64,000 bases of DNA, taken from the NCBI RefSeq assembly GCF_900103665.1, contig NZ_FNGY01000007.1, positions 1 through 64,000 on the forward strand, written 5' to 3'. Each line of letters starts with the position of its first letter. The first letter of the stretch is position 1. Below the pieces are notes generated by a model. That model did not search any database, was not told where the DNA came from, and saw nothing but the letters and a program-made list of their open reading frames with translations. This DNA comes from Pedobacter steynii (GTDB lineage Bacteria > Bacteroidota > Bacteroidia > Sphingobacteriales > Sphingobacteriaceae). Made by a program: the position numbers and the translations under genes. Of this stretch, positions 8,555 to 16,909 are shown piece after piece.

Positions 8555-10933
8555 TCAATTTGACAAATCATTGTTCCTGATCCCACGCTTATTTTTCTTC
8601 AATTCGCCTTTTAAGCCGCCAAAGTTATAATTCAAATTCAGGCTGAATGACCTGAAATAACTTTGGGAATAATCGGTCTGATAAAACTGAGGACCTTCGG
8701 TAACCGTTTTATTCGTTCTGAATTTTGTAAATGGGTTATTGGTACCTGCCCCGAACGACAACTTATCTTTGACCAGCGTTTTGCTGACATTAAAAGAAGC
8801 GCTAACCACTCCGTTCGTTGTCCCCTGAAAACCTGTTGGATTTCGACTTTCCAGGAATAAATTCGCATTGGTACGCCAACCACCTTCAAAATTATAACCA
8901 GAGGATAAGTTGAAAGACCAGGTAAACAGCTCTGTCTCCATTTTCTGCCCCATGGCCTCGCCGCTCATCCAGAAATAGATCGCACGCCCATTTAGGCTTA
9001 GGTCCAGGCGACTGGTTAAAGGATAGCGGAGATAGATAAAACTGCTGAGTCCGGTCAGTTTTCCGGAATTATCATAAGTCTTTCTTGTAATGTTGCTGAC
9101 CGGATCAAAAGTGCTCACTGGCAGATCTGCCTCATTTAAAAAGGAGTAATCCATTCCGGCGTTAAAGGTTAGCTTTTTGGAACTGTTATAGCCAAGAGAT
9201 ATCGAGTTGACCACTACAGGACGCAAATCCGGGTTCCCCGTTGTTTCAAAATCAGGGTTTATGCGGTTTACAAAAGGATTGAGCCTGTTTATCCCCGGTC
9301 TTTTCATTCTTTGGGAAAATCCGGCATTTATGCCATTTCCACCTTTTAGCGTCTTACTGATTGTTATCGTTGGAAATACATTCGTGTAATTTTGTTTTAC
9401 ATTAGTTGTATTTTTGAGGAAATCAGCATCAATCAAGGTATGCTCCAAACGAAGGCCCGCCTGAAGGTTCCAGCTTTTCCAATTCAACTGGTAAGAATTA
9501 TAGGCCGATAAAACTTGTTGTCTATAGGATAAATGATCGCTGTTTTGTGGATCATCATCTACCTTAAAATCCGCATTGTTATTTCTAAAAATCCCTTTGG
9601 CCCCCATTTCTACCGTCAGATTTTTATGAGGATAAACGTAGTCCAGCTGTACCGTATTTTCTTTTGCATCATCATTTTGTTCCTGTCTGTAATCCCGGTT
9701 CGGGTAATTCAGCACATTGGAGATCAGTGCTGCTGTGGAAGGCTCGTTTTTATTATTTTGATAACTATAAGAGAGGGTAAGCATCCGGTTCTTATCCGCT
9801 TTAAAGCCCAATTGATAGTCAGCGGAAAAGTCCAGTCCTCCACTGTTAACCCTTGTTCGTTCAGCAAGGTCATATCCTTGCAGGATTGCTCCTGCACCAA
9901 TTAGTTTTGAATGTAAAAAGCCATTATTTTCGGAATGGTTTCCGTTGGTATTAAACCTTGCTGAAACCAGGTTCAGTGTATCTATTTCGTAACTCAATTC
10001 TGTTCCTAAATAACCTGTTCTTCCCTCCGGGTTGCGGCTTCGCTGCTGGAATAAATCTGTTGGGTTTGTTCCATAGGTTTGCCTGAATCCTGTACTTACC
10101 AATTCAGGGCTATGGTTTAAGTTCCCTCCCGTGAGGGCCGACATTCCCCATTTATCCTTTTTGAAAGTAAATGAGCTTCCCGCACCCGTGCTTACATCGG
10201 GTAAACGCGCATTTAAATTAAGTGTCCCGTTCCATTCATTATTTAACTTTTTGATGGTAACGATGTTAATGATTCCGGCTAGTCCTTCGGCATCGTATTT
10301 TGAAGGGGGAGTTGTCATGACCTCGATGCGCTGAACCGTTGATGCCGGGATACTTTTTAAAATGGATTTCAGGTCTCTGGCAAACATGCCGGATGGCTTT
10401 CCGTTTAGAAAAATCCTGAAATCAGGGCTACCTTTTAACAACAGGTTTTGATCGCCGTCCAATGAAACATAAGGGATTTTGCGCATCATATCCAGCAGCT
10501 GGTTATTTTTGCTATCAGGATCTGCCTGCACATCGTAAATGATTGTTCCTGCTTTCTGTTTGATGATGGGGCGGGCGGCAATAATGGAAACCTCCTTTAA
10601 CCCATTTTCCTGTGGCTGAAGGTACAGGGTATCCCGTTCTTTTGCGGGTAATTGTAAGCCCGCATAGCCAAGCGCAGATAAAGTCAGGTGATACTGCTCC
10701 GGTTTAAGGTCAGTAAATAGAAATGATCCATTATTCAGGGTCAGCATGGTTTTTAAGATGGCCCCATCTTTTGTTTTCAGTCGGACCGTGACATAGCTCA
10801 ATGGTAATTTCGTTACCTGATCGGCCACTATACCTGAGATCGCTCTGTGGCTCACAGTTGTTTGTCCACTTGCATAAGCAGCCAGAAAGAGCAAGTTGCA
10901 GATTAATATTCGGGTTACATTTTTTATAGACAT
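8555..10933 (-). CDS. Outer-membrane beta-barrel protein (OMP_b-brl_3, TonB-receptor-like)
   Basis: About 792 residues from the ATG at 10933; the longer frame only reaches a TTG at 10957. A signal peptide (MSIKNVTRILICNLLFLAAY, ending near ASGQ) precedes a carboxypeptidase-regulatory-like domain (ISGIVADQVTKLPLSYVTVR). A plug-like region follows with PIIKQKAGTIIYDV and GLAGIINIVTIKK. The rest is a long barrel with many aromatic beta strands, ending near SFSLNLNYNFGG. In this family the plug lacks the classic TonB-box exchange role, and the substrate is usually unknown. No SusD partner is adjacent. The 15-residue tail after the last strand (KKNKRGIRNNDLSN) is unusual for a barrel protein, which normally ends in an aromatic residue. 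Confidence 0.85.
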   Translation of the reverse strand: MSIKNVTRILICNLLFLAAYASGQTTVSHRAISGIVADQVTKLPLSYVTVRLKTKDGAILKTMLTLNNGSFLFTDLKPEQYHLTLSALGYAGLQLPAKERDTLYLQPQENGLKEVSIIAARPIIKQKAGTIIYDVQADPDSKNNQLLDMMRKIPYVSLDGDQNLLLKGSPDFRIFLNGKPSGMFARDLKSILKSIPASTVQRIEVMTTPPSKYDAEGLAGIINIVTIKKLNNEWNGTLNLNARLPDVSTGAGSSFTFKKDKWGMSALTGGNLNHSPELVSTGFRQTYGTNPTDLFQQRSRNPEGRTGYLGTELSYEIDTLNLVSARFNTNGNHSENNGFLHSKLIGAGAILQGYDLAERTRVNSGGLDFSADYQLGFKADKNRMLTLSYSYQNNKNEPSTAALISNVLNYPNRDYRQEQNDDAKENTVQLDYVYPHKNLTVEMGAKGIFRNNNADFKVDDDPQNSDHLSYRQQVLSAYNSYQLNWKSWNLQAGLRLEHTLIDADFLKNTTNVKQNYTNVFPTITISKTLKGGNGINAGFSQRMKRPGINRLNPFVNRINPDFETTGNPDLRPVVVNSISLGYNSSKKLTFNAGMDYSFLNEADLPVSTFDPVSNITRKTYDNSGKLTGLSSFIYLRYPLTSRLDLSLNGRAIYFWMSGEAMGQKMETELFTWSFNLSSGYNFEGGWRTNANLFLESRNPTGFQGTTNGVVSASFNVSKTLVKDKLSFGAGTNNPFTKFRTNKTVTEGPQFYQTDYSQSYFRSFSLNLNYNFGGLKGELKKNKRGIRNNDLSN

Positions 10934-10971
10934 GGTATCTGGATTATAGGTTTTCAATATTTAAGGGCATA

Positions 10972-11059
10972 GCTCCGCCTAAGCGCTATTTTTATAGCGC
11001 TCAAAAGCTATTAATCGGCAGTAATAAAAATGAGCTTAGGAGCCGCCGGAATGCGGCCC
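10972..11059. repeat. Stacked inverted repeats between the barrel protein and DUF6249 genes
   Basis: AGCGCTAT-tttt-ATAGCGCT is a perfect hairpin at 10982-11001. Outside it, GCTCC-gc-CTAAGC (from about 10974) pairs with GCTTAGGAGC (about 11034-11043). A separate hairpin GCCGC-cggaat-GCGGC lies at about 11043-11058. On the minus strand this follows the DUF6249 gene and precedes the barrel protein gene, so it may terminate one transcript or lead the other. Confidence 0.55.
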
Positions 11060-11068
11060 ATCCGGGTA

Positions 11069-11401
11069 TTAGGAGGTTTTTCGGGTGATGATGTGATTGA
11101 GAATCAAACTGATTCCCCCGAACAGGAAGATCATCGATAAAAAGCTGGTCGACTTTGCCATTCCGTAATCACTGAGCACAGAACCCATGATCATTCCTAT
11201 GGCAACACCTACAGAAAGCATCCCATATTTCAGGGTCAGGAAATTGGAATGTTTGACAGAATTAAAAGGCGAGACCTCTACCCCTCTGTCCAGCATCGCC
11301 ATTCGCTCCCGGTGCCTTGTCATTAAATACACATATATGATTCCAAAAATTGCTGCGAAAGCGCCTATAGACACAATAACATCTCTTACTACTTCATCCA
11401 T
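11069..11401 (-). CDS. DUF6249-like inner-membrane protein
   Basis: A 110-residue protein with three hydrophobic helices: one at the N-terminus (about residues 9-28) and two close together near the C-terminus (about 58-75 and 84-102). A short basic loop RHRERMAMLDRGVEV lies between the first two. This arrangement matches the DUF6249 family of Bacteroidota, which is often found beside ECF sigma factor genes, as here. Its biochemical role is unknown. It is divergent from the sigma factor gene across a 130-bp region holding a perfect inverted repeat, which suggests shared control. Confidence 0.6.
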   Translation of the reverse strand: MDEVVRDVIVSIGAFAAIFGIIYVYLMTRHRERMAMLDRGVEVSPFNSVKHSNFLTLKYGMLSVGVAIGMIMGSVLSDYGMAKSTSFLSMIFLFGGISLILNHIITRKTS

Positions 11402-11454
11402 GATCGTCGTTTTAAATTGTTGATATATGCCATAGGAGCGAAATACCAGGTTGT

Positions 11455-11502
11455 TGGTTACAAAAAAAATTAAATAAAAATATATGATATTATTTGTAAC
11501 CA
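11455..11502. promoter_or_regulatory. Divergent regulatory region with a perfect 10-bp inverted repeat
   Basis: TGGTTACAAA (11455-11464) and TTTGTAACCA (11493-11502) are perfect inverted copies separated by 28 bases. ACCAGGTT is also directly repeated at 11446-11453 and 11499-11506. Each inverted arm places a TTTG on the strand leading into one of the two divergent genes. The plus arm overlaps the upstream candidate start of the sigma gene, which supports the later start at 11532. Confidence 0.55.
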
Positions 11503-11531
11503 GGTTAGCAATATTTTGCTCTTATGAGAGA

Positions 11532-12083
11532 ATGGACCATACAGAAGATCAGATATATGTTGACAGGGTAAAGAACGGTGACACCGCTTCCTATTCATTT
11601 CTTCTGAATAAGTACAAGAATATGGCCTATACCATTGCGCTCAAAATTACCGGAAATGCGGAAGAGGCCGAGGATGCTGTGCAAGAGGGCTTTATTAAAG
11701 CGTATCAGGCCATCCATAGCTTTAAAGGAAGCTCAAAGTTTTCTACCTGGTTGTATACAATCGTTTACAGAACCGCCATTCTCCTGATCAAGGACAAAAG
11801 AATAAAAACGTCCTCTATTGATGATGAAAACTATCCTCATGATGTTACCGACGGATCTGTTCCTCAGCTGGATCAGTTACACTCGGATGAGCAGGCAAAA
11901 TATGTAAGACAGGCCATTGAGAAGCTCCCAAAAACGGAGGCATTGCTGGTTACTTTGTATTACATTAATGAAAGTACCATTAAGGAAGTTTGTGAGATCA
12001 CTGGATTGTCCATCCCGAACGTGAAAATCCAGTTGTTCAGAGCCAGAAAAAGACTGGAACGTGAATTGAAGTTTCTACTATAA
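11532..12083 (+). CDS. ECF-type RNA polymerase sigma factor
   Basis: About 183 residues from the ATG at 11532 (MDHTEDQIYV). The earlier ATG at 11484 would start inside the inverted repeat of the promoter region and adds a non-homologous hydrophobic tail. Region 2 is clear (YKNMAYTIALKITGNAEEAE, then DAVQEGFIKAYQAIHSF and STWLYTIVYRTAI), as is region 4 with its helix-turn-helix (TIKEVCEITGLSIPNVKIQL, then FRARKRLERELK). It directs core polymerase to an unknown regulon. The next gene, 18 bp downstream, looks like a membrane-bound partner, the usual layout of a sigma/anti-sigma pair. Confidence 0.93.
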   Translation: MDHTEDQIYVDRVKNGDTASYSFLLNKYKNMAYTIALKITGNAEEAEDAVQEGFIKAYQAIHSFKGSSKFSTWLYTIVYRTAILLIKDKRIKTSSIDDENYPHDVTDGSVPQLDQLHSDEQAKYVRQAIEKLPKTEALLVTLYYINESTIKEVCEITGLSIPNVKIQLFRARKRLERELKFLL

Positions 12084-12101
12084 CAAGAAAGGGTTTAGAA
12101 A

Positions 12102-12608
12102 ATGGCAGCAAAGAAAAAAGAAAGACTAAAAATGCTACTTCAGAAAGTGGAGCCGGATGCTCCTGCCCCTGATTTTATGGAGCAGGTCATGAAAGAGATT
12201 TCAACAGATGCAAGTGCGGACATTCCCATCAATGTCGCCTTGCAGGATTTGCTGAAGCAGCATGGAATGGCCAGCTTATCTACTGATTTTACGGAACAGG
12301 TGATGGATAGAATTGAGGCATTACCGGTAAAAAAGCAAGATCAGCCCATCATTAGCAAAAGAGCAGGGTTTGCCATTGCAGCTTCTTTTCTCTTGTTTTC
12401 ATTGCTGCTGTTCTTATTCACAGGAAATACAGCTACACCCTCCACAAGCCCAAATGTTTATCATTTGATCGGCCAGTTTAGTAAGGTATCACAGCAACTT
12501 CAGATCAATGGCAGCCCTTCTCTTTACCTGATCGTTGTCGTTATGCTTGGTATTCTTTTAGGTTTGGATTATTATTTGAAATATTTTCAGCAACAGCAGA
12601 AAGCTTAG
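12102..12608 (+). CDS. Putative membrane anti-sigma factor
   Basis: A 168-residue protein with a soluble N-terminal half and two helices (about residues 88-106 and 140-158). No domain is recognised with certainty; the anti-sigma role is inferred from its position 18 bp after the ECF sigma gene and from the topology. A short motif is duplicated in the N-terminal half: PAPDFMEQVMKEI at about residues 21-33 and LSTDFTEQVMDRIEALP at about 58-74. This DF-EQVM-I pattern is common in Bacteroidota proteins following sigma genes. The last 68 bp overlap the 3' end of the convergent AraC gene. Confidence 0.6.
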   Translation: MAAKKKERLKMLLQKVEPDAPAPDFMEQVMKEISTDASADIPINVALQDLLKQHGMASLSTDFTEQVMDRIEALPVKKQDQPIISKRAGFAIAASFLLFSLLLFLFTGNTATPSTSPNVYHLIGQFSKVSQQLQINGSPSLYLIVVVMLGILLGLDYYLKYFQQQQKA

Positions 12609-13437
12609 CCCTTTTCCTATATTCTTTTGGACTGTCTCCTTTTTGCTTCCTGAAATATTTATTCAAATGACTTTCATCGGTAAAGCCAAACTCATAGGCA
12701 ATCTCATTGATCCTTTTATCACTGAACTGCAGGCGATGTTCGATCAGTTTGATCTTGTAATTGGTGATGTACTGCTGCATGGTTTCATCCGCATGTTTTT
12801 TAAAATACCTGCCGAGGTAAGCATTTGAAATGCCGAAATTACTGCTGATCTGCGCTGCCTTTAGCTTCTCCGGCTCATAGATATTCGTCTGGATATATTG
12901 CAGGATGTCCATTGCTTTTTCTTCATTTCTCATATTGACCTGCTCTGGTAAGTACTTCGCAATGTTACGTGCAACAACAATAATCAAGGTGTTAATCAGT
13001 TGCTGGATGAGTTCCTTATTGTAGAGGTCTTTATTGAGGAATTCCTGCTCTATGGCAGTGACCATTGCGCTCACCAATACTTTATCGGCTTTGTTTTTAA
13101 GGATACAACCCGGCCGGTGATTGGCATTATGCAGGATATATTCCAATCGTTTTACATTTTCGGCCAGGAGGCTATTGTTCCTGATATAGATGTCATTGAA
13201 ACGGAGAAAGAAAAATTCTGTAGTGGTCTCCACATCTAAAGAATGAGCATCCTCCGGCGTGATTAAAAAAAGATTTCCCGGACGGTACAGAAAGTTATTC
13301 TTATTAATGGTTTGTTGACCTGTACCCGAAATGACATAAATCAATTCAAAGAAGCTGTGCTGGTGGTCATGCTTCAGACATTCCCTAATTTTTTTAAAAG
13401 TAATCGAGAAGGGCTCATGTAGGTTTTCCTTAATCAT
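12541..13437 (-). CDS. AraC-family transcriptional regulator
   Basis: About 298 residues from the ATG at 13437 (MIKENLHEPFSI); the longer frame to 13512 would cross the divergent promoter. The N-terminal cupin-like sensing domain has HDHQHSFFELIYVISGTG and the PGNLFLITPEDAHSL element. The C-terminal double helix-turn-helix is complete (ISSNFGISNAYLGRYFKKH and INEIAYEFGFTDESHLNKYF, then RKQKGDSPKEYRK). It is divergent from an NADPH:quinone-reductase-like gene with only 90 bp between starts, so that gene is the likely target. Its last residues overlap the putative anti-sigma gene. Confidence 0.92.
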   Translation of the reverse strand: MIKENLHEPFSITFKKIRECLKHDHQHSFFELIYVISGTGQQTINKNNFLYRPGNLFLITPEDAHSLDVETTTEFFFLRFNDIYIRNNSLLAENVKRLEYILHNANHRPGCILKNKADKVLVSAMVTAIEQEFLNKDLYNKELIQQLINTLIIVVARNIAKYLPEQVNMRNEEKAMDILQYIQTNIYEPEKLKAAQISSNFGISNAYLGRYFKKHADETMQQYITNYKIKLIEHRLQFSDKRINEIAYEFGFTDESHLNKYFRKQKGDSPKEYRKRAKLSAVAENISNNNPNLKEYQA

Positions 13438-13473
13438 GTAACAAAAATACCAAATTACAGAAAACATATACCG

Positions 13474-13503
13474 TTTTAGCGGAACAAATCTGGTATAATT
13501 TTG
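13474..13503 (+). promoter_or_regulatory. Candidate promoter of the oxidoreductase gene
   Basis: TAATTTTG (13496-13503) fits the Bacteroidota -7 consensus TAnnTTTG and ends 24 bases before the ATG at 13528. A TTTA at 13475-13478 lies 17 bases upstream, where TTTG would be expected. The AraC regulator would bind in this 90-bp region. Confidence 0.5.
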
Positions 13504-13527
13504 TGTTACCATAAAAAAGAAAATAAA

Positions 13528-14469
13528 ATGAAAGCAATAGTATTAAAAGAACCAGGAACTGCAGATCAACTGATGATCTCAGAAATATCAATCCCCCTTA
13601 TCAGGGACGAAGAAGTTTTGGTTGAAGTAAAAGTGATTGGTATCAATCCTATTGACATCAAAACCAGAAAAGGAAAAGGCCGATATGAAAGACTCAAAGC
13701 CGAAAATCCAATCATTCTAGGTTGGGACATCTCTGGCGTAGTGAAAGCATCAAAATCTGATTTGTTTAAAGCAGGTGATGAAGTTTTCGGCATGGTTGAT
13801 TTCTCAGAACATGGACATGGAAAAGCTTATGCGGAATATGTAGCCGCTCAGGCTGCCCATTTATCTTTGAAACCAAAAAACATCAGTCACCAGGAAGCTG
13901 CAGGAGCAACTCTAGCTGCACTTACCGCCTGGCAGGCTATTGTAAAAGCCGGAGTAAAAAAAGGCGACAGGGTCCTGATTCATGCTGCTGCCGGTGGTGT
14001 AGGTCATTTTGCGGTACAAATGGCCAAACATCTGGGGGCTTTTGTTGCCGGGACTTCCTCAGAAAAAAACAAAGATTTCGTGTTGTCGCTTGGTGCAGAT
14101 CAGCACATCGATTATGCAGCCAATCCATTTGAAACACAAGTAAAAGACATTGATTTTGTACTGGATAGCATGGGTACTGATCATATTGACCGATCTCTGG
14201 AGATCATGAATTCCGGTGGCACACTCATCAGCATTCCGAGCGGATTAAATGCTGGTGTGGAAGAAAAATCCAGGGTCAAAGGAGTGAATGGCTACGCCAC
14301 ATCTGTTCAGTCCAGTGGGGAAGACATGAAAACCATCGCCGGATTACTGGAAAAAGGAATTGTTAAATCACATATTTCCGGAAGTTATCCTTTTGATCAG
14401 ATGGCTGCTGCCCATCATCAGATGGAGAGCGGAAGGACCGTTGGGAAAATCGTGGTTACGCTGCCTTAG
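13528..14469 (+). CDS. NADP-dependent zinc-less oxidoreductase (quinone-reductase-like MDR)
   Basis: About 313 residues from the ATG at 13528 (MKAIVLKEPG); the earlier TTG at 13501 lies in the promoter. It is a medium-chain dehydrogenase/reductase with the GroES-like fold first (GWDISGVVKASKSDLFKAGD) and then the Rossmann domain with the nucleotide motif AAAGGVGHFAVQMAKHLGA. The lack of zinc-binding cysteines places it with the quinone oxidoreductase branch. The substrate is unknown; control by the divergent AraC gene would fit a response to a reactive carbonyl or quinone compound. Confidence 0.88.
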   Translation: MKAIVLKEPGTADQLMISEISIPLIRDEEVLVEVKVIGINPIDIKTRKGKGRYERLKAENPIILGWDISGVVKASKSDLFKAGDEVFGMVDFSEHGHGKAYAEYVAAQAAHLSLKPKNISHQEAAGATLAALTAWQAIVKAGVKKGDRVLIHAAAGGVGHFAVQMAKHLGAFVAGTSSEKNKDFVLSLGADQHIDYAANPFETQVKDIDFVLDSMGTDHIDRSLEIMNSGGTLISIPSGLNAGVEEKSRVKGVNGYATSVQSSGEDMKTIAGLLEKGIVKSHISGSYPFDQMAAAHHQMESGRTVGKIVVTLP

Positions 14470-14486
14470 TCTGAAATTGCACTACA

Positions 14487-14522
14487 AAAAAGGGTCTGTA
14501 CCCTTAGATACAGACCCTTTTT
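14487..14522. terminator. Bidirectional terminator between the oxidoreductase and fabF genes
   Basis: A perfect 14-bp stem AAAAAGGGTCTGTA / TACAGACCCTTTTT with an 8-base loop, having A and T tails on both sides. It separates two convergent genes ending at 14469 and 14543. Confidence 0.95.
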
Positions 14523-14542
14523 CGTTATTATTCAATTTGCTG

Positions 14543-15793
14543 TTATGCTTCGTATTTCTTAAAGATCGAAGTAGCAGTATGACCACCAAAACCAAAGGTA
14601 TTGTTCATCACATAATTTACCTTTTTAGCGATCGACTGACCTAAGACGATGTTTAATCCTTCAGGGATTGCTTCGTCCAGGGTCACTGTATTTGTAGTAC
14701 CCGGAATCATATCGTGTTTTGCAGCAAGAATACTGATCACACTTTCCAGCGCACCTGCAGCACCAAGTAAATGGCCTGTCATAGATTTTGTGCCGCTGAT
14801 TGCCACCTGCGAATCTTTAAATACGGCTTTAATTCCTTTAAGTTCACTTAAATCACCGAGACCGGTTGAAGTTGCATGTGCGTTGATATAATCAATTTGT
14901 TCCGGTTGAATTCCAGCATCGGCCAATGCCTTTTTCATTCCCTGGATTGCACCTAATCCTTCCGGATGCGTACCCGTTAAGTGGTATGCATCGGCAGCCA
15001 TTCCACCTCCAACCATTTCACCATAGATGGTTGCGCCTCTTTTTATGGCATGTTCGTATTCTTCTAAAACTAAGGCCGCAGCACCTTCCGCGATGACAAA
15101 ACCATCTCTGTCTTTATCGAAAGGACGTGAAGCGTGTTCTGCATTATCATTATTTTTTGACAAGGCCTGAGCAGCATTAAATCCACCTACTGAAGAATCA
15201 GTAATTGCAGCTTCAGAACCACCGGCAATCATCACATTTGCTTTTCCCAATCTGATGGTATCAAAAGCACTGATAATTGCGGTATTGGAAGAAGCACAGG
15301 CAGAAACCGTACAGTAGTTAGGTCCATGCAGCTGATTGCGGATCGAGATCACACCAGCAGCGATATCTACAATCATTTTAGGAATAAAATATGGGTTGAA
15401 TCTAGGGGTGCCGTCACCGAGGTGATATTCTTTCAGCTGTTGTTCAAAAGTACCAATTCCTCCATTTCCTGTTGCCCAGATCACACCTACTTCATAACGG
15501 TCTTCTTCTTCCATGGTGGAGAAATCAAGGCCCGAATCTTTAATGGCCTGGTCACTTGCTGCAATGGCAAACTGGGTAAAAACGTCATATTTCCTGACTT
15601 CTTTTTTTTCCAGGTAATCTTCTGCATTAAAGTCTTTGACTTCACAGGCAAAATGAGTTTTAAATTTGGTAGAATCAAATTTGGTAATTGGTCCTACTCC
15701 ACTTTTACCTGCAAGGATATTCTTCCACAATTCATCTACAGAATTTCCTAATGGACTAATAACTCCCATTCCGGTTACGACTACTCTTTTCAT
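14543..15793 (-). CDS. fabF: 3-oxoacyl-ACP synthase II (FabF-type)
   Basis: A 416-residue condensing enzyme with the length and motifs of FabF: VVVTGMGVISPLG at the N-terminus, the catalytic Cys in TVSACASSNTA, and the two catalytic His in NAHATSTGLGD and GHLLGAAGALE, followed by NTFGFGGHT. It extends acyl-ACP by two carbons using malonyl-ACP in fatty-acid synthesis. No acpP or rnc is adjacent, as would be expected for the main housekeeping copy. Instead it follows a hotdog thioesterase and a TetR gene on the same strand, so it may be a second, regulated copy. Confidence 0.93.
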   Translation of the reverse strand: MKRVVVTGMGVISPLGNSVDELWKNILAGKSGVGPITKFDSTKFKTHFACEVKDFNAEDYLEKKEVRKYDVFTQFAIAASDQAIKDSGLDFSTMEEEDRYEVGVIWATGNGGIGTFEQQLKEYHLGDGTPRFNPYFIPKMIVDIAAGVISIRNQLHGPNYCTVSACASSNTAIISAFDTIRLGKANVMIAGGSEAAITDSSVGGFNAAQALSKNNDNAEHASRPFDKDRDGFVIAEGAAALVLEEYEHAIKRGATIYGEMVGGGMAADAYHLTGTHPEGLGAIQGMKKALADAGIQPEQIDYINAHATSTGLGDLSELKGIKAVFKDSQVAISGTKSMTGHLLGAAGALESVISILAAKHDMIPGTTNTVTLDEAIPEGLNIVLGQSIAKKVNYVMNNTFGFGGHTATSIFKKYEA

Positions 15794-15850
15794 CCTATTT
15801 TATTTGTTTTATATAATATTGTTGTTGGCAAAACTGCCCTTTATATCAAT

Positions 15851-16285
15851 TTATTTTCTTTTTTCTGTGCGCAAAAGGTTACTATACCCCCTGGCGATAA
15901 TTCTGGTACGTGCTTCATTCCAAACTTCGCACTGCACATTGGCAATCTGGTTCCCCTTTTTGATCATGGTGGTTTCCGCAATGATCATGTCGCCCTCTTT
16001 AGCAGAGGCAAAATAATCAATGGCCAGATTTACCGTCACATAATAATGCGGTTCATCGTAACCAAATAAGGTGGCGCCAATGGCATCATCAATGATCGCA
16101 GCCGTCATCCCCCCATGAAGAATTCCCATCGGATTGGTCATTTCGTTCCTGATGGTATATTTCAAAATTAGCTTTCCTTTTTCCACCAGCAAGATCACCG
16201 GCTTCAACCAATTGAACAATGGAGAAGGTGAAGTGGTCATTTCGTTGCCGATGTTCTGCGTAAAAAATTCTGAGGGTGTAAGCAT
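15851..16285 (-). CDS. Hotdog-fold thioesterase (PaaI-like)
   Basis: A 144-residue single hotdog domain. NPMGILHGGMTAAIIDDAIG (about residues 51-70) is the PaaI/4HBT signature, with the catalytic acidic residue in the helix after HGG. Family members hydrolyse acyl-CoA or acyl-ACP thioesters. The TetR gene lies 8 bp upstream and fabF 57 bp downstream on the same strand, so the three probably share a transcript, which suggests a role in trimming or recycling acyl chains made with FabF. Confidence 0.85.
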   Translation of the reverse strand: MLTPSEFFTQNIGNEMTTSPSPLFNWLKPVILLVEKGKLILKYTIRNEMTNPMGILHGGMTAAIIDDAIGATLFGYDEPHYYVTVNLAIDYFASAKEGDMIIAETTMIKKGNQIANVQCEVWNEARTRIIARGYSNLLRTEKRK

Positions 16286-16293
16286 ATTAACTG

Positions 16294-16905
16294 TTAAGAT
16301 TCATTTGGATTGGAAATTCGTTCGATCAGTTCCCCGATCACCGAAACAATACCATCCATCAGGCTATTGTTATGGGTTACTTTAGACATCATCATTCCGC
16401 CTTCAATGAGCGCAATAATCGTTGTTGCCGTCTCACTACTATTGGTATCCGGCCTAAACACATGGGTAGCCATCCCGTTTTCAATCAATGTGGCCAGGCT
16501 ATTCATCCAGCTCATAATTCCTGCTGCTGCTTTTTCCCTCAACACCTCACTGGTATCATCGGCTTCCACACCAGTATTCATCAGTGGACATCCCCCTTCC
16601 GGAAATGGAGTCTGCTCAAAGCTATGATAAACCTGAGCATGGGCAAGCAATTTCTCCTTATAGCCATCAAACTGGCCTACTTTTGCCTGGATCAATTGCT
16701 GGACCTGTGACAAGTTGTAATCAAAGGCGGCAATTGCTACGGCTTCTTTGTTTTCAAAATTACCGTAAATGCTTCCTTTACTGAGTTTGGTTGCCTCGAT
16801 AAGATCAGACAATGCCGTACCTGCATATCCCTGTTTATTGAAGATTCCTGAAGTAGATTCTACAATATACTGACGGGTACTTTCTGATTTTGCTACAAAT
16901 TCCAC
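16294..16905 (-). CDS. TetR-family regulator, probable leaderless GTG start
   Basis: About 203 residues starting at the GTG at 16905 (VEFVAKSESTRQYIVESTSG, with V read as Met). The helix-turn-helix is typical (LSDLIEATKLSKGSIYGNFE). The C-terminal ligand domain contains FPEGGCPLMNTGVEADD, seen in the YxaF/LmrA-like branch. A longer frame starts at the ATG at 16941, but a consensus promoter and a palindrome lie within that extra 5' segment, so the longer start would be upstream of the transcription start. The gene probably controls itself and the thioesterase and fabF genes downstream. Confidence 0.88.
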   Translation of the reverse strand: MEFVAKSESTRQYIVESTSGIFNKQGYAGTALSDLIEATKLSKGSIYGNFENKEAVAIAAFDYNLSQVQQLIQAKVGQFDGYKEKLLAHAQVYHSFEQTPFPEGGCPLMNTGVEADDTSEVLREKAAAGIMSWMNSLATLIENGMATHVFRPDTNSSETATTIIALIEGGMMMSKVTHNNSLMDGIVSVIGELIERISNPNES

Positions 16906-16909
16906 GGCA

